Assembly: GCF_014637795.1 (NCBI RefSeq)
Contig: NZ_BMFD01000005.1
Location: 62,001 to 126,000 of the forward strand
Direction of reading: 5' to 3'
Length of the DNA: 64,000 bases
Source: Belliella aquatica
Lineage (GTDB): Bacteria > Bacteroidota > Bacteroidia > Cytophagales > Cyclobacteriaceae
Shown: in pieces, positions 9,688-17,712 of the stretch
Layout of the letters: each line of letters begins with the position of its first letter
Position numbering within the stretch: position 1 is the stretch's first letter
Position numbers and translations under genes: made by a program
The notes under the pieces: model-generated
Told to the model about the DNA's origin: nothing
The model's database searches: none
The model's input: the letters and a program-made list of their open reading frames with translations, nothing else

Positions 9688-10918
9688 TCTTCAGGAAAAA
9701 TTCTATACAGTTCAAAAATCAACCAAAAAATTAAATCAGATCAGTGACTTACAGATCTGGGGAGCTTTAGATTCATTAGGGAGCTTGGCAGTTGAGCATG
9801 TAGATGATATCCTTTTAGCAAATCAAAAAGATTTGGCTAAAATGGACTTATCCGACCCGAAATATGATCGGTTAAAACTCACTAAAGAAAGAATTCTAGC
9901 GATCGTTGAAGAAATTCAACAAGTTAAAATCTTACAAAATCCTTTAGGGAAAATCCTAGAGGAAAAAACGCTTGAAAATGGATTACATTTAAAAAAAGTA
10001 ACTGTACCACTTGGCGTAATTGGAGTAATTTATGAAGCTCGGCCAAACGTGACATTTGATGTTTTCTGTATTGCATTGAAATCTGGCAATGGATTGGTGT
10101 TGAAAGGGAGTACTGATGCAGCGTTTTCAAATCAAGCGATTATGAAATTGATTCATCAGGCTCTTCGAATAAACAATATTCCAGAAGATGCATTTCTTTT
10201 ACTTCCTTCGGATCGCGGTGCTACACAATCACTTTTAGAAGCTGTTGGCTTCGTAGACATTATCATTCCAAGAGGAAGTCAACAACTTATAGAATATGTG
10301 CGATCAAATTCAAAAGTTCCTGTAATTGAAACAGGTGCTGGCATTGTCCATACATTTTTTGATCTTACAGCAGATTTGGCAAAAGGAAAAGCAATCATAC
10401 TTAATGCAAAAACAAGAAGACCAAGTGTTTGCAATAGTTTGGACTGCTTGATAATCCACGAAAAACACTTGTCCGATATCAATGAAATAGTTGAAGATCT
10501 ATTAGCTAAAAAAGTGACAATTTTCGCAGATAAAAAATCTTTTGAAGCTTTAGAAACGCATCATTTGATTCAAATGGCAGATCAAAGTCATTTTGGAATA
10601 GAATTTCTTTCTTTAAAAATGTCGATCAAAACGGTGGCAAGTCTTGACGAAGCTCTTCAACATATTGATCAATACAGCTCCAAACATAGCGAAGCTATAA
10701 TTTCAGAGGACAGGAAGAATATTGATAAATTCTTGAAGCAAGTAGATGCTGCTGCCGTATATGCCAACGCTTCGACAGCTTTCACAGATGGAAATCAATT
10801 TGGAATGGGTGCAGAAATAGGTATCAGCACACAAAAACTTCACGCCCGTGGTCCAATGGCCTTGCGTGAATTGACGAGTTACAAATGGATCATTGAAGGA
10901 AGTGGACAAATTCGGTAG
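9680..10918 (+). CDS. proA: Glutamate-5-semialdehyde dehydrogenase (gamma-glutamyl phosphate reductase)
   Basis: 412 aa NADPH-dependent enzyme that reduces gamma-glutamyl phosphate to glutamate semialdehyde. Recognisable segments are GVIGVIYEARPNVTFDV, LKGSTDAAFSN, the VIETGAGIVHTFFD loop, the catalytic-cysteine segment RRPSVCNSLDCLI, and the closing FGMGAEIGISTQKLHARGPM. Overlap with proB forms the proBA operon. Length is normal. Confidence 0.96.
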   Translation: MTDLQEKFYTVQKSTKKLNQISDLQIWGALDSLGSLAVEHVDDILLANQKDLAKMDLSDPKYDRLKLTKERILAIVEEIQQVKILQNPLGKILEEKTLENGLHLKKVTVPLGVIGVIYEARPNVTFDVFCIALKSGNGLVLKGSTDAAFSNQAIMKLIHQALRINNIPEDAFLLLPSDRGATQSLLEAVGFVDIIIPRGSQQLIEYVRSNSKVPVIETGAGIVHTFFDLTADLAKGKAIILNAKTRRPSVCNSLDCLIIHEKHLSDINEIVEDLLAKKVTIFADKKSFEALETHHLIQMADQSHFGIEFLSLKMSIKTVASLDEALQHIDQYSSKHSEAIISEDRKNIDKFLKQVDAAAVYANASTAFTDGNQFGMGAEIGISTQKLHARGPMALRELTSYKWIIEGSGQIR

Positions 10919-10925
10919 AATCGAT

Positions 10926-11312
10926 CTATTTATTTTCCCAATGAGGGTCATAAGACAATTTACCCACTCCATAAAGGTATAAGACTTTCGAATATCTAAG
11001 AAAAGCAGGAACTAGTAAAAGGTTAGCGACTACTACGGTGGTGACATAAACCCAAACGTCAGGATCATCAAAAAGGTAATTTAGAATGATCAACACATTG
11101 ACAACTAACGCCACAGAAAAAGCATAGCTTATGTACATCGCTCCATAGAAAAAGTCAGGCTCTGGAACTAAAACAGCATCGCACTTAGGACATTTCTGAT
11201 GCATTTCTGACAATTTTGTATAGCTCAATATAGATGTCGGAAATAACTTACCCTCTCTACATTTTGGACAACACCCTTGAAGCATTGCTGCTCCCAAACT
11301 TCTATTTTTCAT
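10926..11312 (-). CDS. DUF983-family membrane protein with zinc-ribbon-like cysteines
   Basis: 128 aa. Two CxxC pairs (CCPKCREGKLF near residue 15 and CPKCDAVL near 41) form a probable zinc-binding N-terminal part. Two hydrophobic segments follow at about 56-76 and 86-106. This is the DUF983 layout. Function is unknown; in other bacteria DUF983 genes often lie near cytochrome oxidase genes, which is not the case here. It is convergent with proA with only 7 bp between the stops. Confidence 0.85.
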   Translation of the reverse strand: MKNRSLGAAMLQGCCPKCREGKLFPTSILSYTKLSEMHQKCPKCDAVLVPEPDFFYGAMYISYAFSVALVVNVLIILNYLFDDPDVWVYVTTVVVANLLLVPAFLRYSKVLYLYGVGKLSYDPHWENK

Positions 11313-11329
11313 CGATCTAATTCTTTATT

Positions 11330-11337
11330 CAAAGGTA
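11330..11337 (-). promoter_or_regulatory. -7 element of the DUF983 gene
   Basis: On the minus strand the bases read TACCTTTG, an exact TAnnTTTG match ending 18 bp before the ATG of the DUF983 gene. No clear -33 TTTG was found. Confidence 0.45.
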
Positions 11338-11402
11338 CTAAAAATAGCCGATTTGGATGTGACATAAGTTACCCTAATCAACATCAAAAACTAATTTGAT
11401 TC

Positions 11403-11410
11403 TATCTTTG
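11403..11410 (+). promoter_or_regulatory. -7 element of the 11435 gene
   Basis: TATCTTTG, an exact match to TAnnTTTG, 24 bp before the ATG at 11435. It supports that start over the longer in-frame TTG/ATT-type alternatives, which would lie in or before the promoter. Confidence 0.5.
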
Positions 11411-11434
11411 CATAGAAAAAAGTATATTTGTCTT

Positions 11435-11827
11435 ATGATAAAAGCATTGAGAAAAAGTAAAATTATAAGTATCATCACCTTCGTGTTGATAGTAAATTTT
11501 ATTAACCTCACTGCTAATTTTTATCATCCAGGTAATCTTAATTCACTTGAACAAAGTCTCAATGATCCAATTGATACATTGGCTGAAATTATAGTAGAAT
11601 TTATTTTTGAAATGGACAACCAAATTATTCCTGATACAGATGTCCCGCACGAGAAAAAGAAAATCCCTGATATCAAATTAGCATTTACTAAAAATGAAAT
11701 TAAGGTAAATTGCTATTTCACTTTTGAATTAAACAAATGGAGAAACTCTTTTGATGTCTCTCTCACCAGCGGAATAGATAAGGAAAACTCCCCTCCTCCC
11801 GAGACTTTTACTGAGAATTTGATTTAG
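11435..11827 (+). CDS. Small membrane-anchored or secreted protein of unknown function
   Basis: 130 aa from the ATG at 11435. An N-terminal basic stretch and a hydrophobic segment (SIITFVLIVNFINLTANFY, residues about 11-29) act as signal peptide or anchor. The rest is hydrophilic, with an acidic middle and a Pro-rich end (SPPPETF). No family is recognised. A well-formed promoter element precedes it and a secreted beta-rich protein gene follows after 98 bp, so the two may form a small envelope unit. Function unknown. Confidence 0.6.
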   Translation: MIKALRKSKIISIITFVLIVNFINLTANFYHPGNLNSLEQSLNDPIDTLAEIIVEFIFEMDNQIIPDTDVPHEKKKIPDIKLAFTKNEIKVNCYFTFELNKWRNSFDVSLTSGIDKENSPPPETFTENLI

Positions 11828-11925
11828 GATATAACCTTTCACAAAAAAGGTTAATTAATTGTAAATCAGGTGATAAAACCTGTTGAAAAGATCACTTTGT
11901 TTAAATTTTCTAATTTATTTCTTAA

Positions 11926-12828
11926 ATGAAACAGCGTAATATAAAGTATTGCATATTATTTCTATGCGCCTTAAACAGTATGTCCGTTTATGCTCAAAAA
12001 GCAGAAACAGACAGTATAAAACAAGAAAGAACTCAACTAGACAGTAGCTTTCTAGCAGAGTTTGAAGAAATTAAACCAAAGCAAAAGCCAAAAGTACTTC
12101 ATGCCGAACCCTTATACATTGATTTAATTCGTGACCTTGGAGCACGAAAAGGAGAAAAAGAATGGAATCTGGGCGCAGGAATGACCGATAAAAGAGGTTT
12201 TGATGAATATGAGATTCTAGTAGAATACGAATGGGCTCCCATTGACCGATTAGGGTTTGAAGTTGAAGTCCCCGTTACATTATTCTCAACTAGGGGTGAA
12301 TTATCCCCAAATTTAGAGCGCCCTTCAAATCGCGTTGAATCATTGAAATTAGCAACTCAATGGTCATTTCTTGTTTCAGAAAAAGCCAAAACTTCCCTTG
12401 CTCTAGGTTACATACATGAATTTGAATTTGTAGATCTCAATAGGTTAGGACGTGGCGATTTATTCAAAGGGAATGTTTATAATCCATTTTTCATAGCGGC
12501 AAAAAGATGGGGAAGCAATTACCATACACTCATCTATACAGGACCACGAATCGTCAAAGAATTTAATCAGAGAAGTGAGTTCGCCTACGAGCTGCACAGT
12601 AATTTTCATTACATGATTCCTGGCACTCGAAACTTTATCGGATTAGAATTCAACAAAGAATTTCATCAAAATGAATTTATTGGTGTTCTCCGTCCACAGA
12701 TGAGAATCGGCCTAGCTGAAAACTTAATGGTAGGTATCGTCACAGGAATTCCCGTAAGTGGACAAGATCGCAGCATGAGTTCATTTGTTAGAATTATTTA
12801 TGAACCTGGATTTAAGACTTTTCATTAA
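11926..12828 (+). CDS. Secreted outer-membrane beta-barrel-like protein (HAEPLYIDLIRD family)
   Basis: 300 aa with a signal peptide ending near VYAQ (residue 23) and a charged linker. Next comes the conserved-looking HAEPLYIDLIRDLGARKGE segment (about residues 58-76). The remainder has alternating polar and hydrophobic strands with many aromatic ends (SLALGYIHEFEF, SFVRIIYEPGF), as expected of an outer-membrane barrel. I recall similar proteins in other Bacteroidota without a known function. A transport or sensing role would be a guess. A strong bidirectional hairpin follows the stop. Confidence 0.72.
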   Translation: MKQRNIKYCILFLCALNSMSVYAQKAETDSIKQERTQLDSSFLAEFEEIKPKQKPKVLHAEPLYIDLIRDLGARKGEKEWNLGAGMTDKRGFDEYEILVEYEWAPIDRLGFEVEVPVTLFSTRGELSPNLERPSNRVESLKLATQWSFLVSEKAKTSLALGYIHEFEFVDLNRLGRGDLFKGNVYNPFFIAAKRWGSNYHTLIYTGPRIVKEFNQRSEFAYELHSNFHYMIPGTRNFIGLEFNKEFHQNEFIGVLRPQMRIGLAENLMVGIVTGIPVSGQDRSMSSFVRIIYEPGFKTFH

Positions 12829-12866
12829 AAAAAATGGCTCTGATTTGATCAGAGCCATTTTTTTTT
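12827..12866. terminator. Bidirectional Rho-independent terminator
   Basis: Perfect stem AAAATGGCTCTGAT / ATCAGAGCCATTTT around a TTG loop, flanked by an A-run on the left and a T-run on the right. It can stop both the plus-strand barrel gene and the minus-strand operon ending at 12865. Confidence 0.9.
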
Positions 12867-13101
12867 AAAATTTCTTAGGAACCAAACCACTTCCTTGATC
12901 AATACATTCGTCAAGTTCATAGTCCTTTCCAATTCCCCAACGGAGAAGTTCTTCTATGGTATATATTTCTGTGGTATCTAAGTCTTTGACTTTAAAGTTT
13001 GACCCAGAAAGTCTGGCGATGACTTCAAGTTTCCTTTCTTCACCCATATTCCTAAATTCATAAACTCTCCCCACCCTAAGGTTGTCTAATGCAATGGCCA
13101 T
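12865..13101 (-). CDS. Small conserved-looking cytoplasmic protein, unknown
   Basis: 78 aa from the ATG at 13099-13101; a TTG two codons upstream is also in frame. The sequence begins AIALDNLRVGRVYEFRN and contains short beta strands typical of a small KOW/SH3-like barrel, but no family is recognised with confidence. No signal peptide. It follows the CxxCH lipoprotein gene by only a few bases on the same strand, so it is likely in that operon. Confidence 0.6.
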   Translation of the reverse strand: MAIALDNLRVGRVYEFRNMGEERKLEVIARLSGSNFKVKDLDTTEIYTIEELLRWGIGKDYELDECIDQGSGLVPKKF

Positions 13102-13103
13102 AA

Positions 13104-13529
13104 TCAATCCAATTTCAATAAATTAATTCTTTTAACAGGCCCAGGGCAAAAATTGTTGTGACAAGCTAAGCAAGAATTTACTAAGGATTTATAGTTTTCC
13201 AAAAGAGCTTCTTCACTGCTTTGTTCAAGTTGTTTCAAACCTGCTAAGTAGGAAATCCCCATAGTTTGGAAAGTTTCTGTTTTCACTCCAGCGTCAGTTG
13301 GCTTGGCTGTCAGCAGCTTTTTATGCTCTTCAATATACGTTCTAATAGTTTTCCCTTCTTCAACAGAAACCCTGATCTCTTCCATGTCTAGAAACATCTC
13401 TCGCATTAATAAAGCTAAAGGGGCATCTTGATTTGGGTACTTAATCCCCTCTTCTACTTTGCCTTTACTTTCCTCGTTTCCGCAAGAAAACAATATTAAA
13501 AGAGCTAAAAAAAGGAAAGGTTTATGCAT
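13104..13529 (-). CDS. Lipoprotein with a single CxxCH haem-binding motif
   Basis: 141 aa. The N-terminus has a hydrophobic stretch and lipobox (LLILFSCGN), so it is predicted to be a lipid-anchored periplasmic protein. The central part is helical. Near the C-terminus it has CLACH (a classical c-type haem attachment motif) followed by NNFCPGPV. Overall size and helical character fit a small cytochrome c or cytochrome c'-like fold with haem near the C-terminus. It overlaps the DUF4920 gene by 8 bp, which implies translational coupling and a shared periplasmic task. Electron-transfer function is inferred from the motif. Confidence 0.75.
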   Translation of the reverse strand: MHKPFLFLALLILFSCGNEESKGKVEEGIKYPNQDAPLALLMREMFLDMEEIRVSVEEGKTIRTYIEEHKKLLTAKPTDAGVKTETFQTMGISYLAGLKQLEQSSEEALLENYKSLVNSCLACHNNFCPGPVKRINLLKLD

Positions 13530-14028
13530 TCTCTTTTATAATAACACCAACGGCTTCGAAAGCATATTCTAATTTGGGAGCAGTAATCGCATCAATTTCT
13601 TCCTTAGTTTTACCAGCATCTTCAGCATAATGTTTCAAAGTCGCCACATCAGTTTCAGTTTTTGTGGCGCTCCCCTCGATTATAACAGGATACCCTTGGG
13701 AAGTCAATGGAACAAAGAAACCATAGTCCTTGAAAGTTACTCTCATCGATTCTCCATTTGGTAGCTCTAAAGTCATCCAACATCCTTTCTTTGAACACAC
13801 TTCTTTGATCTGACCTATGACTTTTCCTTCAAACTCACCTTTTGACGCTAGTTCATCATACAACTGTGAGATCGTCATTATTTCCATCTCTTCTACAATC
13901 GCACCATAATTACCTGGAACTTGCGCAGTAGTTTCCTCTTCTGTGTTTTCAGTTTTCACTTCTGTAGCATTGTTACAAGCAAAAAACAAAGGGAGGATTA
14001 AAACCAATAAGAATTTACTTTTCATCAT
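13522..14028 (-). CDS. DUF4920-family lipoprotein
   Basis: 168 aa. A signal peptide with lipobox (LFFACNN) is followed by an acidic spacer and a compact beta-rich domain. The domain contains GKVIGQIKEVCSKKGCWMTL and MRVTFKDYGFFVP, the features of DUF4920, an OB-like domain of unknown role. The KKGCWM cysteines could bind metal or haem. It is the first gene of a three-gene overlapping minus-strand unit with the CxxCH lipoprotein, which suggests a shared redox or metal-handling role in the periplasm. Confidence 0.82.
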   Translation of the reverse strand: MMKSKFLLVLILPLFFACNNATEVKTENTEEETTAQVPGNYGAIVEEMEIMTISQLYDELASKGEFEGKVIGQIKEVCSKKGCWMTLELPNGESMRVTFKDYGFFVPLTSQGYPVIIEGSATKTETDVATLKHYAEDAGKTKEEIDAITAPKLEYAFEAVGVIIKENA

Positions 14029-14093
14029 CTTCTGAATTTAATATTACAAAGTATAAAAGTAATCACAATTTGAAATATCAGTATACAAGATGA

Positions 14094-14744
14094 TCAATTA
14101 TTCAATTTATCAGCAAAAACTTTTCTGAATTTCTCAACCTTAGGTCTAATTACAATTTGACAATAAGGCTGCATTCCATTATCATTAAAGTAATTTTGAT
14201 GATAATCTTCAGCTACATAGAAATTAGCAAAAGCTGTGATTTCAGTTACTATTTTCTTATCAAAAGCTCCTGATCCATCCAATTTCTCTTTATAAAATTC
14301 TGCAACTTCCTTCTGCTTTTCATTGTGAAAGAATACGGCAGATCTGTATTGAGGGCCCACATCTGCTCCCTGTCTATTTAAGGTAGTTGGGTCATGTGTA
14401 GACCAGAAAATCTCTAGAATCTCTTCAAAAGAAATGATATTTGGGTCAAAACTAAACTGAATCACTTCAGCATGTCCAGTCGTACCTGAGGTCACTTGTC
14501 TGTAACTTGGATTATCTATATGACCTCCACTATAACCAGACTTTACCCCTTCTACTCCTTTCAAGTCTTGATAGATCGCTTCTATGCACCAAAAGCATCC
14601 AGAACCTAATGTTGCCAATTCCATGCCTTCTGGAGCAATAGCTTGAGTTTGTGGGATTTCTTTCATAGATCTATTCTTTTGTTGTGAATGTGCTTGAGTT
14701 AGGGAAAATACAGTTAGGATTGTGATTAGAAAAAGATTTTTCAT
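14094..14744 (-). CDS. msrA: Exported peptide-methionine (S)-S-oxide reductase
   Basis: 216 aa from the ATG at 14744 (the TTG three codons upstream was not used). A signal peptide (FLITILTVFSLTQAHSQ) precedes the MsrA domain, so it acts in the periplasm. The catalytic motif GSGCFWCIEAIY contains the nucleophilic Cys. GVKSGYSGGH, HAEVIQFSFDP and YHQNYFNDN are the other family segments. The enzyme repairs methionine-S-sulfoxide in exported proteins. It lies just upstream, on the same strand, of the DUF4920/CxxCH lipoprotein unit but is separated by 65 bp. Confidence 0.94.
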   Translation of the reverse strand: MKNLFLITILTVFSLTQAHSQQKNRSMKEIPQTQAIAPEGMELATLGSGCFWCIEAIYQDLKGVEGVKSGYSGGHIDNPSYRQVTSGTTGHAEVIQFSFDPNIISFEEILEIFWSTHDPTTLNRQGADVGPQYRSAVFFHNEKQKEVAEFYKEKLDGSGAFDKKIVTEITAFANFYVAEDYHQNYFNDNGMQPYCQIVIRPKVEKFRKVFADKLNN

Positions 14745-14786
14745 GATATACAATTTTCTTTCTAACCAAAAAAACGTAGAGGTAGT

Positions 14787-15044
14787 TTAGACTTTTATAG
14801 AAATTATAATTTCTTCTACGCTTTTCAGAGGGAAATTAGGAGAAAGCCCATTTTGCTTTACTACAATTTTTCCCTCTAGATGCAATCGTTCAATTTCTAT
14901 CAAAACATCCGGAATGAAATATTCCCATGCTTCAGGAAAAATCCATTGAAGAACTTCTAAGGGGTTAAAATCTTGCCCCTGCTTTAGTCTTGCCATTTCC
15001 AAAAAAGCTACTTCTAAAATGGATATATTTTGATACCTATTCAA
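14787..15044 (-). CDS. Small DUF3253-like protein
   Basis: About 85 aa. The most likely start is a TTG at 15042-15044, because no ATG lies before residue 17. The sequence (NPLEVLQWIFPEAW, then IERLHLEGKIVVKQNG) resembles the DUF3253 winged-helix-like family, in which a short helix bundle is followed by a beta hairpin. Function is unknown. It is 4 bp downstream of a methyltransferase gene on the same strand and is probably coupled to it. Confidence 0.6.
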   Translation of the reverse strand: MNRYQNISILEVAFLEMARLKQGQDFNPLEVLQWIFPEAWEYFIPDVLIEIERLHLEGKIVVKQNGLSPNFPLKSVEEIIISIKV

Positions 15045-15048
15045 ATTG

Positions 15049-15591
15049 TCAATTACAGATCATAATAAATGCTGGGGGGAAATTCTTAAGCGTAAAGCTT
15101 GTCTTTATCTCAGAAAAATAATCTGCAAATTGATATTTCAACAGATATGAATAGCAAATCTGAATAAATTTACCCTCTTCCGTTACCGAATCTTTACTTT
15201 TGCGATAAATTTGTGCCCTAATTGGCTTAGGAATCAAACTAAATGGTAAAGATGAAAGAATAAAATCAGCTTTAACTTGATCAAGATATTTGTCAATATT
15301 CTCAGCAGAATCACAGATGATAATCACATTTTCTTGAGGAAACATCTTTTCTAAGTTGTCGCAAAAATTCCTGGAGATTTCAAACACTAATAACTTGGCA
15401 TCGCTATCCATTCTCTCAACAATTCCTTTGGTAATACTTCCATCACCACCACCCAATTCAACTAATAATTTTGCGCCTTTGAAATCTGCAAAAGATAACA
15501 TTTTATCTACCAGGGGTTTTGAACTAAAAGTGATCGCACCCGTAGTACCAATATTCGTAAAAAGCTCTTTGAAGAGCAAACCTTTCTTCAT
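15049..15591 (-). CDS. Class I SAM-dependent methyltransferase, phospholipid N-methyltransferase-like
   Basis: 180 aa from the ATG at 15591. The first residues GAITFSSKPLVDKML are followed by the SAM-binding motif I LLVELGGGDGSIT and the acidic motif II LLVFEISRNF. FILSSLPFSL forms the later strand, where an NPP-like motif is replaced. The layout matches small Rossmann-fold methyltransferases such as bacterial phosphatidylethanolamine N-methyltransferases and KsgA-like enzymes. The substrate cannot be read from sequence. It is coupled with the DUF3253-like gene. Confidence 0.75.
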   Translation of the reverse strand: MKKGLLFKELFTNIGTTGAITFSSKPLVDKMLSFADFKGAKLLVELGGGDGSITKGIVERMDSDAKLLVFEISRNFCDNLEKMFPQENVIIICDSAENIDKYLDQVKADFILSSLPFSLIPKPIRAQIYRKSKDSVTEEGKFIQICYSYLLKYQFADYFSEIKTSFTLKNFPPAFIMICN

Positions 15592-15687
15592 AACTAAACT
15601 TGGATAATAATGCAATATAGGTAATTTAGAAAAATATTAAGGCAAATAATCCATAAGTAACAAAATCCCTTAAATATCTTTTTAAGA

Positions 15688-17712
15688 ATGAGTCAAGAAG
15701 CTGAAATTAGATCTGATCTATTAGTTAATATTCAAAACACGCTTACCAAATTCTGGAAAATTGCTATCCCCTTTTTGGTATTGATGGTATTGCTTAGAAT
15801 TGCTGAAGTCGCTTGGGTATTTTCTTCACATCAAATAGACAAAAATCCCTATTTAACATTTATAGGAGGACTGTTTTTTGATCTTGAATGGGTCTTCTAT
15901 TTATTGGGAGTACTTCTGATCATACATTTCATTTTAGACAGTATTACTCCAAAATTATCACGGATTTTTTCGTTATTCAATCTCACCCTATTTGTTATTA
16001 TCCAAGGGGGATTAATGTTTTATTTCACCAAAATGCTTCTACCCTTAGGAGAAGATTTGTACGCATACTCAGTATCCGACATCATAGCAACTGTCCAAGC
16101 TTCGGGAGAGTTAAACGTAATTAATATTGCAGCAATCATCTTTTTATTTGCTCTTATAACTTACCTAATTAGTCTTGGAGGAAAAATTAATTTATCCTCA
16201 AAATCTGCGCTATACTTTACAGTGATTTGTTATTTATACTTGATTATTTTCAATCTGATTCCACAAGATGGAACTGGTTCTGTCTCAGAGTTAGATAGAA
16301 ATCTAAAAGTCAACAAATCTTACTATCTCTATAATCAATCGTACAACCACTTCTCCTCGGGTAATTACATGTATTTTGATTTTTTCCTTTCACCACAAGG
16401 AAAAAATGCTTTGGTAGAGAAAAAATTCGTGTCAACAGATTATCCATTTTTACATGAAAACAATTATCCAGATGTATTAGGGACATTTTTCTATGAATTT
16501 GATACTCTCCCCGATATTGTATTTGTTTTATTAGAAAGTATAGGCAAAGCTTATTCTGGGAAAGATGCCTATTTAGGTAGCTTCACACCATTCTTAGATT
16601 CTCTAGAAAATCATTCATTGTATTGGAAAAATAACCTCTCCACTACAGGAAGAACTTTTGGTATTTTGACAGGTACATTTGGTTCTTTACCATTTGCAAA
16701 AAATGGATTTATGGAGTTAGCCCCAAACTTACCAAAGCACTTGAGTTTGCTCTCTTTATTGAAATACAATGGATACCAAATCAATTATCATATTGGAGCA
16801 GATAAAGCCTTCGATAATGTAGGGACATTTTTAAATTACCAACATGTAGACAGGGTTTTAGATGTTAGTTCTTTTGATAATGACTTCGACATGACCCCTA
16901 CCAATACTGGCTTTTCTTGGGGATATCCTGATGATGCAATGTTTGAAAATGGGATGAGAAAAATCCCTAAAGATTCAAAAAAGCCTCAATTATCCATATT
17001 CCAAACGCAGACATCTCATGACCCTTATTTAGTACCAAATCAGGATTATTATAATCAAATGTTCATAGATCATTTAGATAATAAATTGAAAATAAGTGGC
17101 CAAAAGAAAAGTGAATACTTAAAATACACCAATGTATATGCAAGTGTAATGTATGCGGATAATGCTGTAAGATCATTTTTTAAGATGTACCAAAAAATGC
17201 CCAATTTCGAAAATACAATATTTATTTTCACTGGTGATCACCGACTTCCTGAAGTTCCTATGTCCACAAGAATTGATAGGTTTCATACTCCGCTAATGAT
17301 CTATTCTCCAAAACTCAAAGGTCCAAGAATGATGGCGAGTGTTACAACACATTTTGAAATCACACCTACTATCTTGAGTTTATTATCCGCTAGATTTGAG
17401 CTAGAATTACCTTCCTTAGTGGCATGGAAAGGATATGTTCTTGATACGGCGATCAATTTCCAATCTTTTGTTTCTAACCCACTTATGAGAAACAAAAATC
17501 AACTTTTAGAATACATCGATGGAGAATATGTACTATCTGACAACCAATTATTTAAACTATCAGACAACATGAATTTAGATCCTGTTTCTGATAATCTTTT
17601 GAGAGAAAATCTAATCCAAAAGTTTGAAAATTATAACAGTTCAAATAGACATGTAATGGAATTCAATCGAATCATTCCCGATTCACTTACGAGATATATC
17701 CCCAAAAATTAA
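15688..17712 (+). CDS. LTA-synthase-like membrane sulfatase-fold phosphoglycerol/phosphoethanolamine transferase
   Basis: 674 aa. The N-terminal 190 residues carry about five transmembrane helices, and the rest is a periplasmic alkaline-phosphatase/sulfatase-fold domain. Likely active-site elements are VFVLLESIGKAYSG (metal Glu), NLSTTGRTFGIL (Thr nucleophile region), QTSHDPY and FIFTGDHR (metal Asp/His). In Gram-negative Bacteroidota such enzymes probably modify envelope glycans or lipids with phosphoglycerol or phosphoethanolamine groups. The stop overlaps the end of the convergent polysaccharide operon by 4 bp, so the enzyme may modify the product made there, but that is inference. Confidence 0.88.
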   Translation: MSQEAEIRSDLLVNIQNTLTKFWKIAIPFLVLMVLLRIAEVAWVFSSHQIDKNPYLTFIGGLFFDLEWVFYLLGVLLIIHFILDSITPKLSRIFSLFNLTLFVIIQGGLMFYFTKMLLPLGEDLYAYSVSDIIATVQASGELNVINIAAIIFLFALITYLISLGGKINLSSKSALYFTVICYLYLIIFNLIPQDGTGSVSELDRNLKVNKSYYLYNQSYNHFSSGNYMYFDFFLSPQGKNALVEKKFVSTDYPFLHENNYPDVLGTFFYEFDTLPDIVFVLLESIGKAYSGKDAYLGSFTPFLDSLENHSLYWKNNLSTTGRTFGILTGTFGSLPFAKNGFMELAPNLPKHLSLLSLLKYNGYQINYHIGADKAFDNVGTFLNYQHVDRVLDVSSFDNDFDMTPTNTGFSWGYPDDAMFENGMRKIPKDSKKPQLSIFQTQTSHDPYLVPNQDYYNQMFIDHLDNKLKISGQKKSEYLKYTNVYASVMYADNAVRSFFKMYQKMPNFENTIFIFTGDHRLPEVPMSTRIDRFHTPLMIYSPKLKGPRMMASVTTHFEITPTILSLLSARFELELPSLVAWKGYVLDTAINFQSFVSNPLMRNKNQLLEYIDGEYVLSDNQLFKLSDNMNLDPVSDNLLRENLIQKFENYNSSNRHVMEFNRIIPDSLTRYIPKN

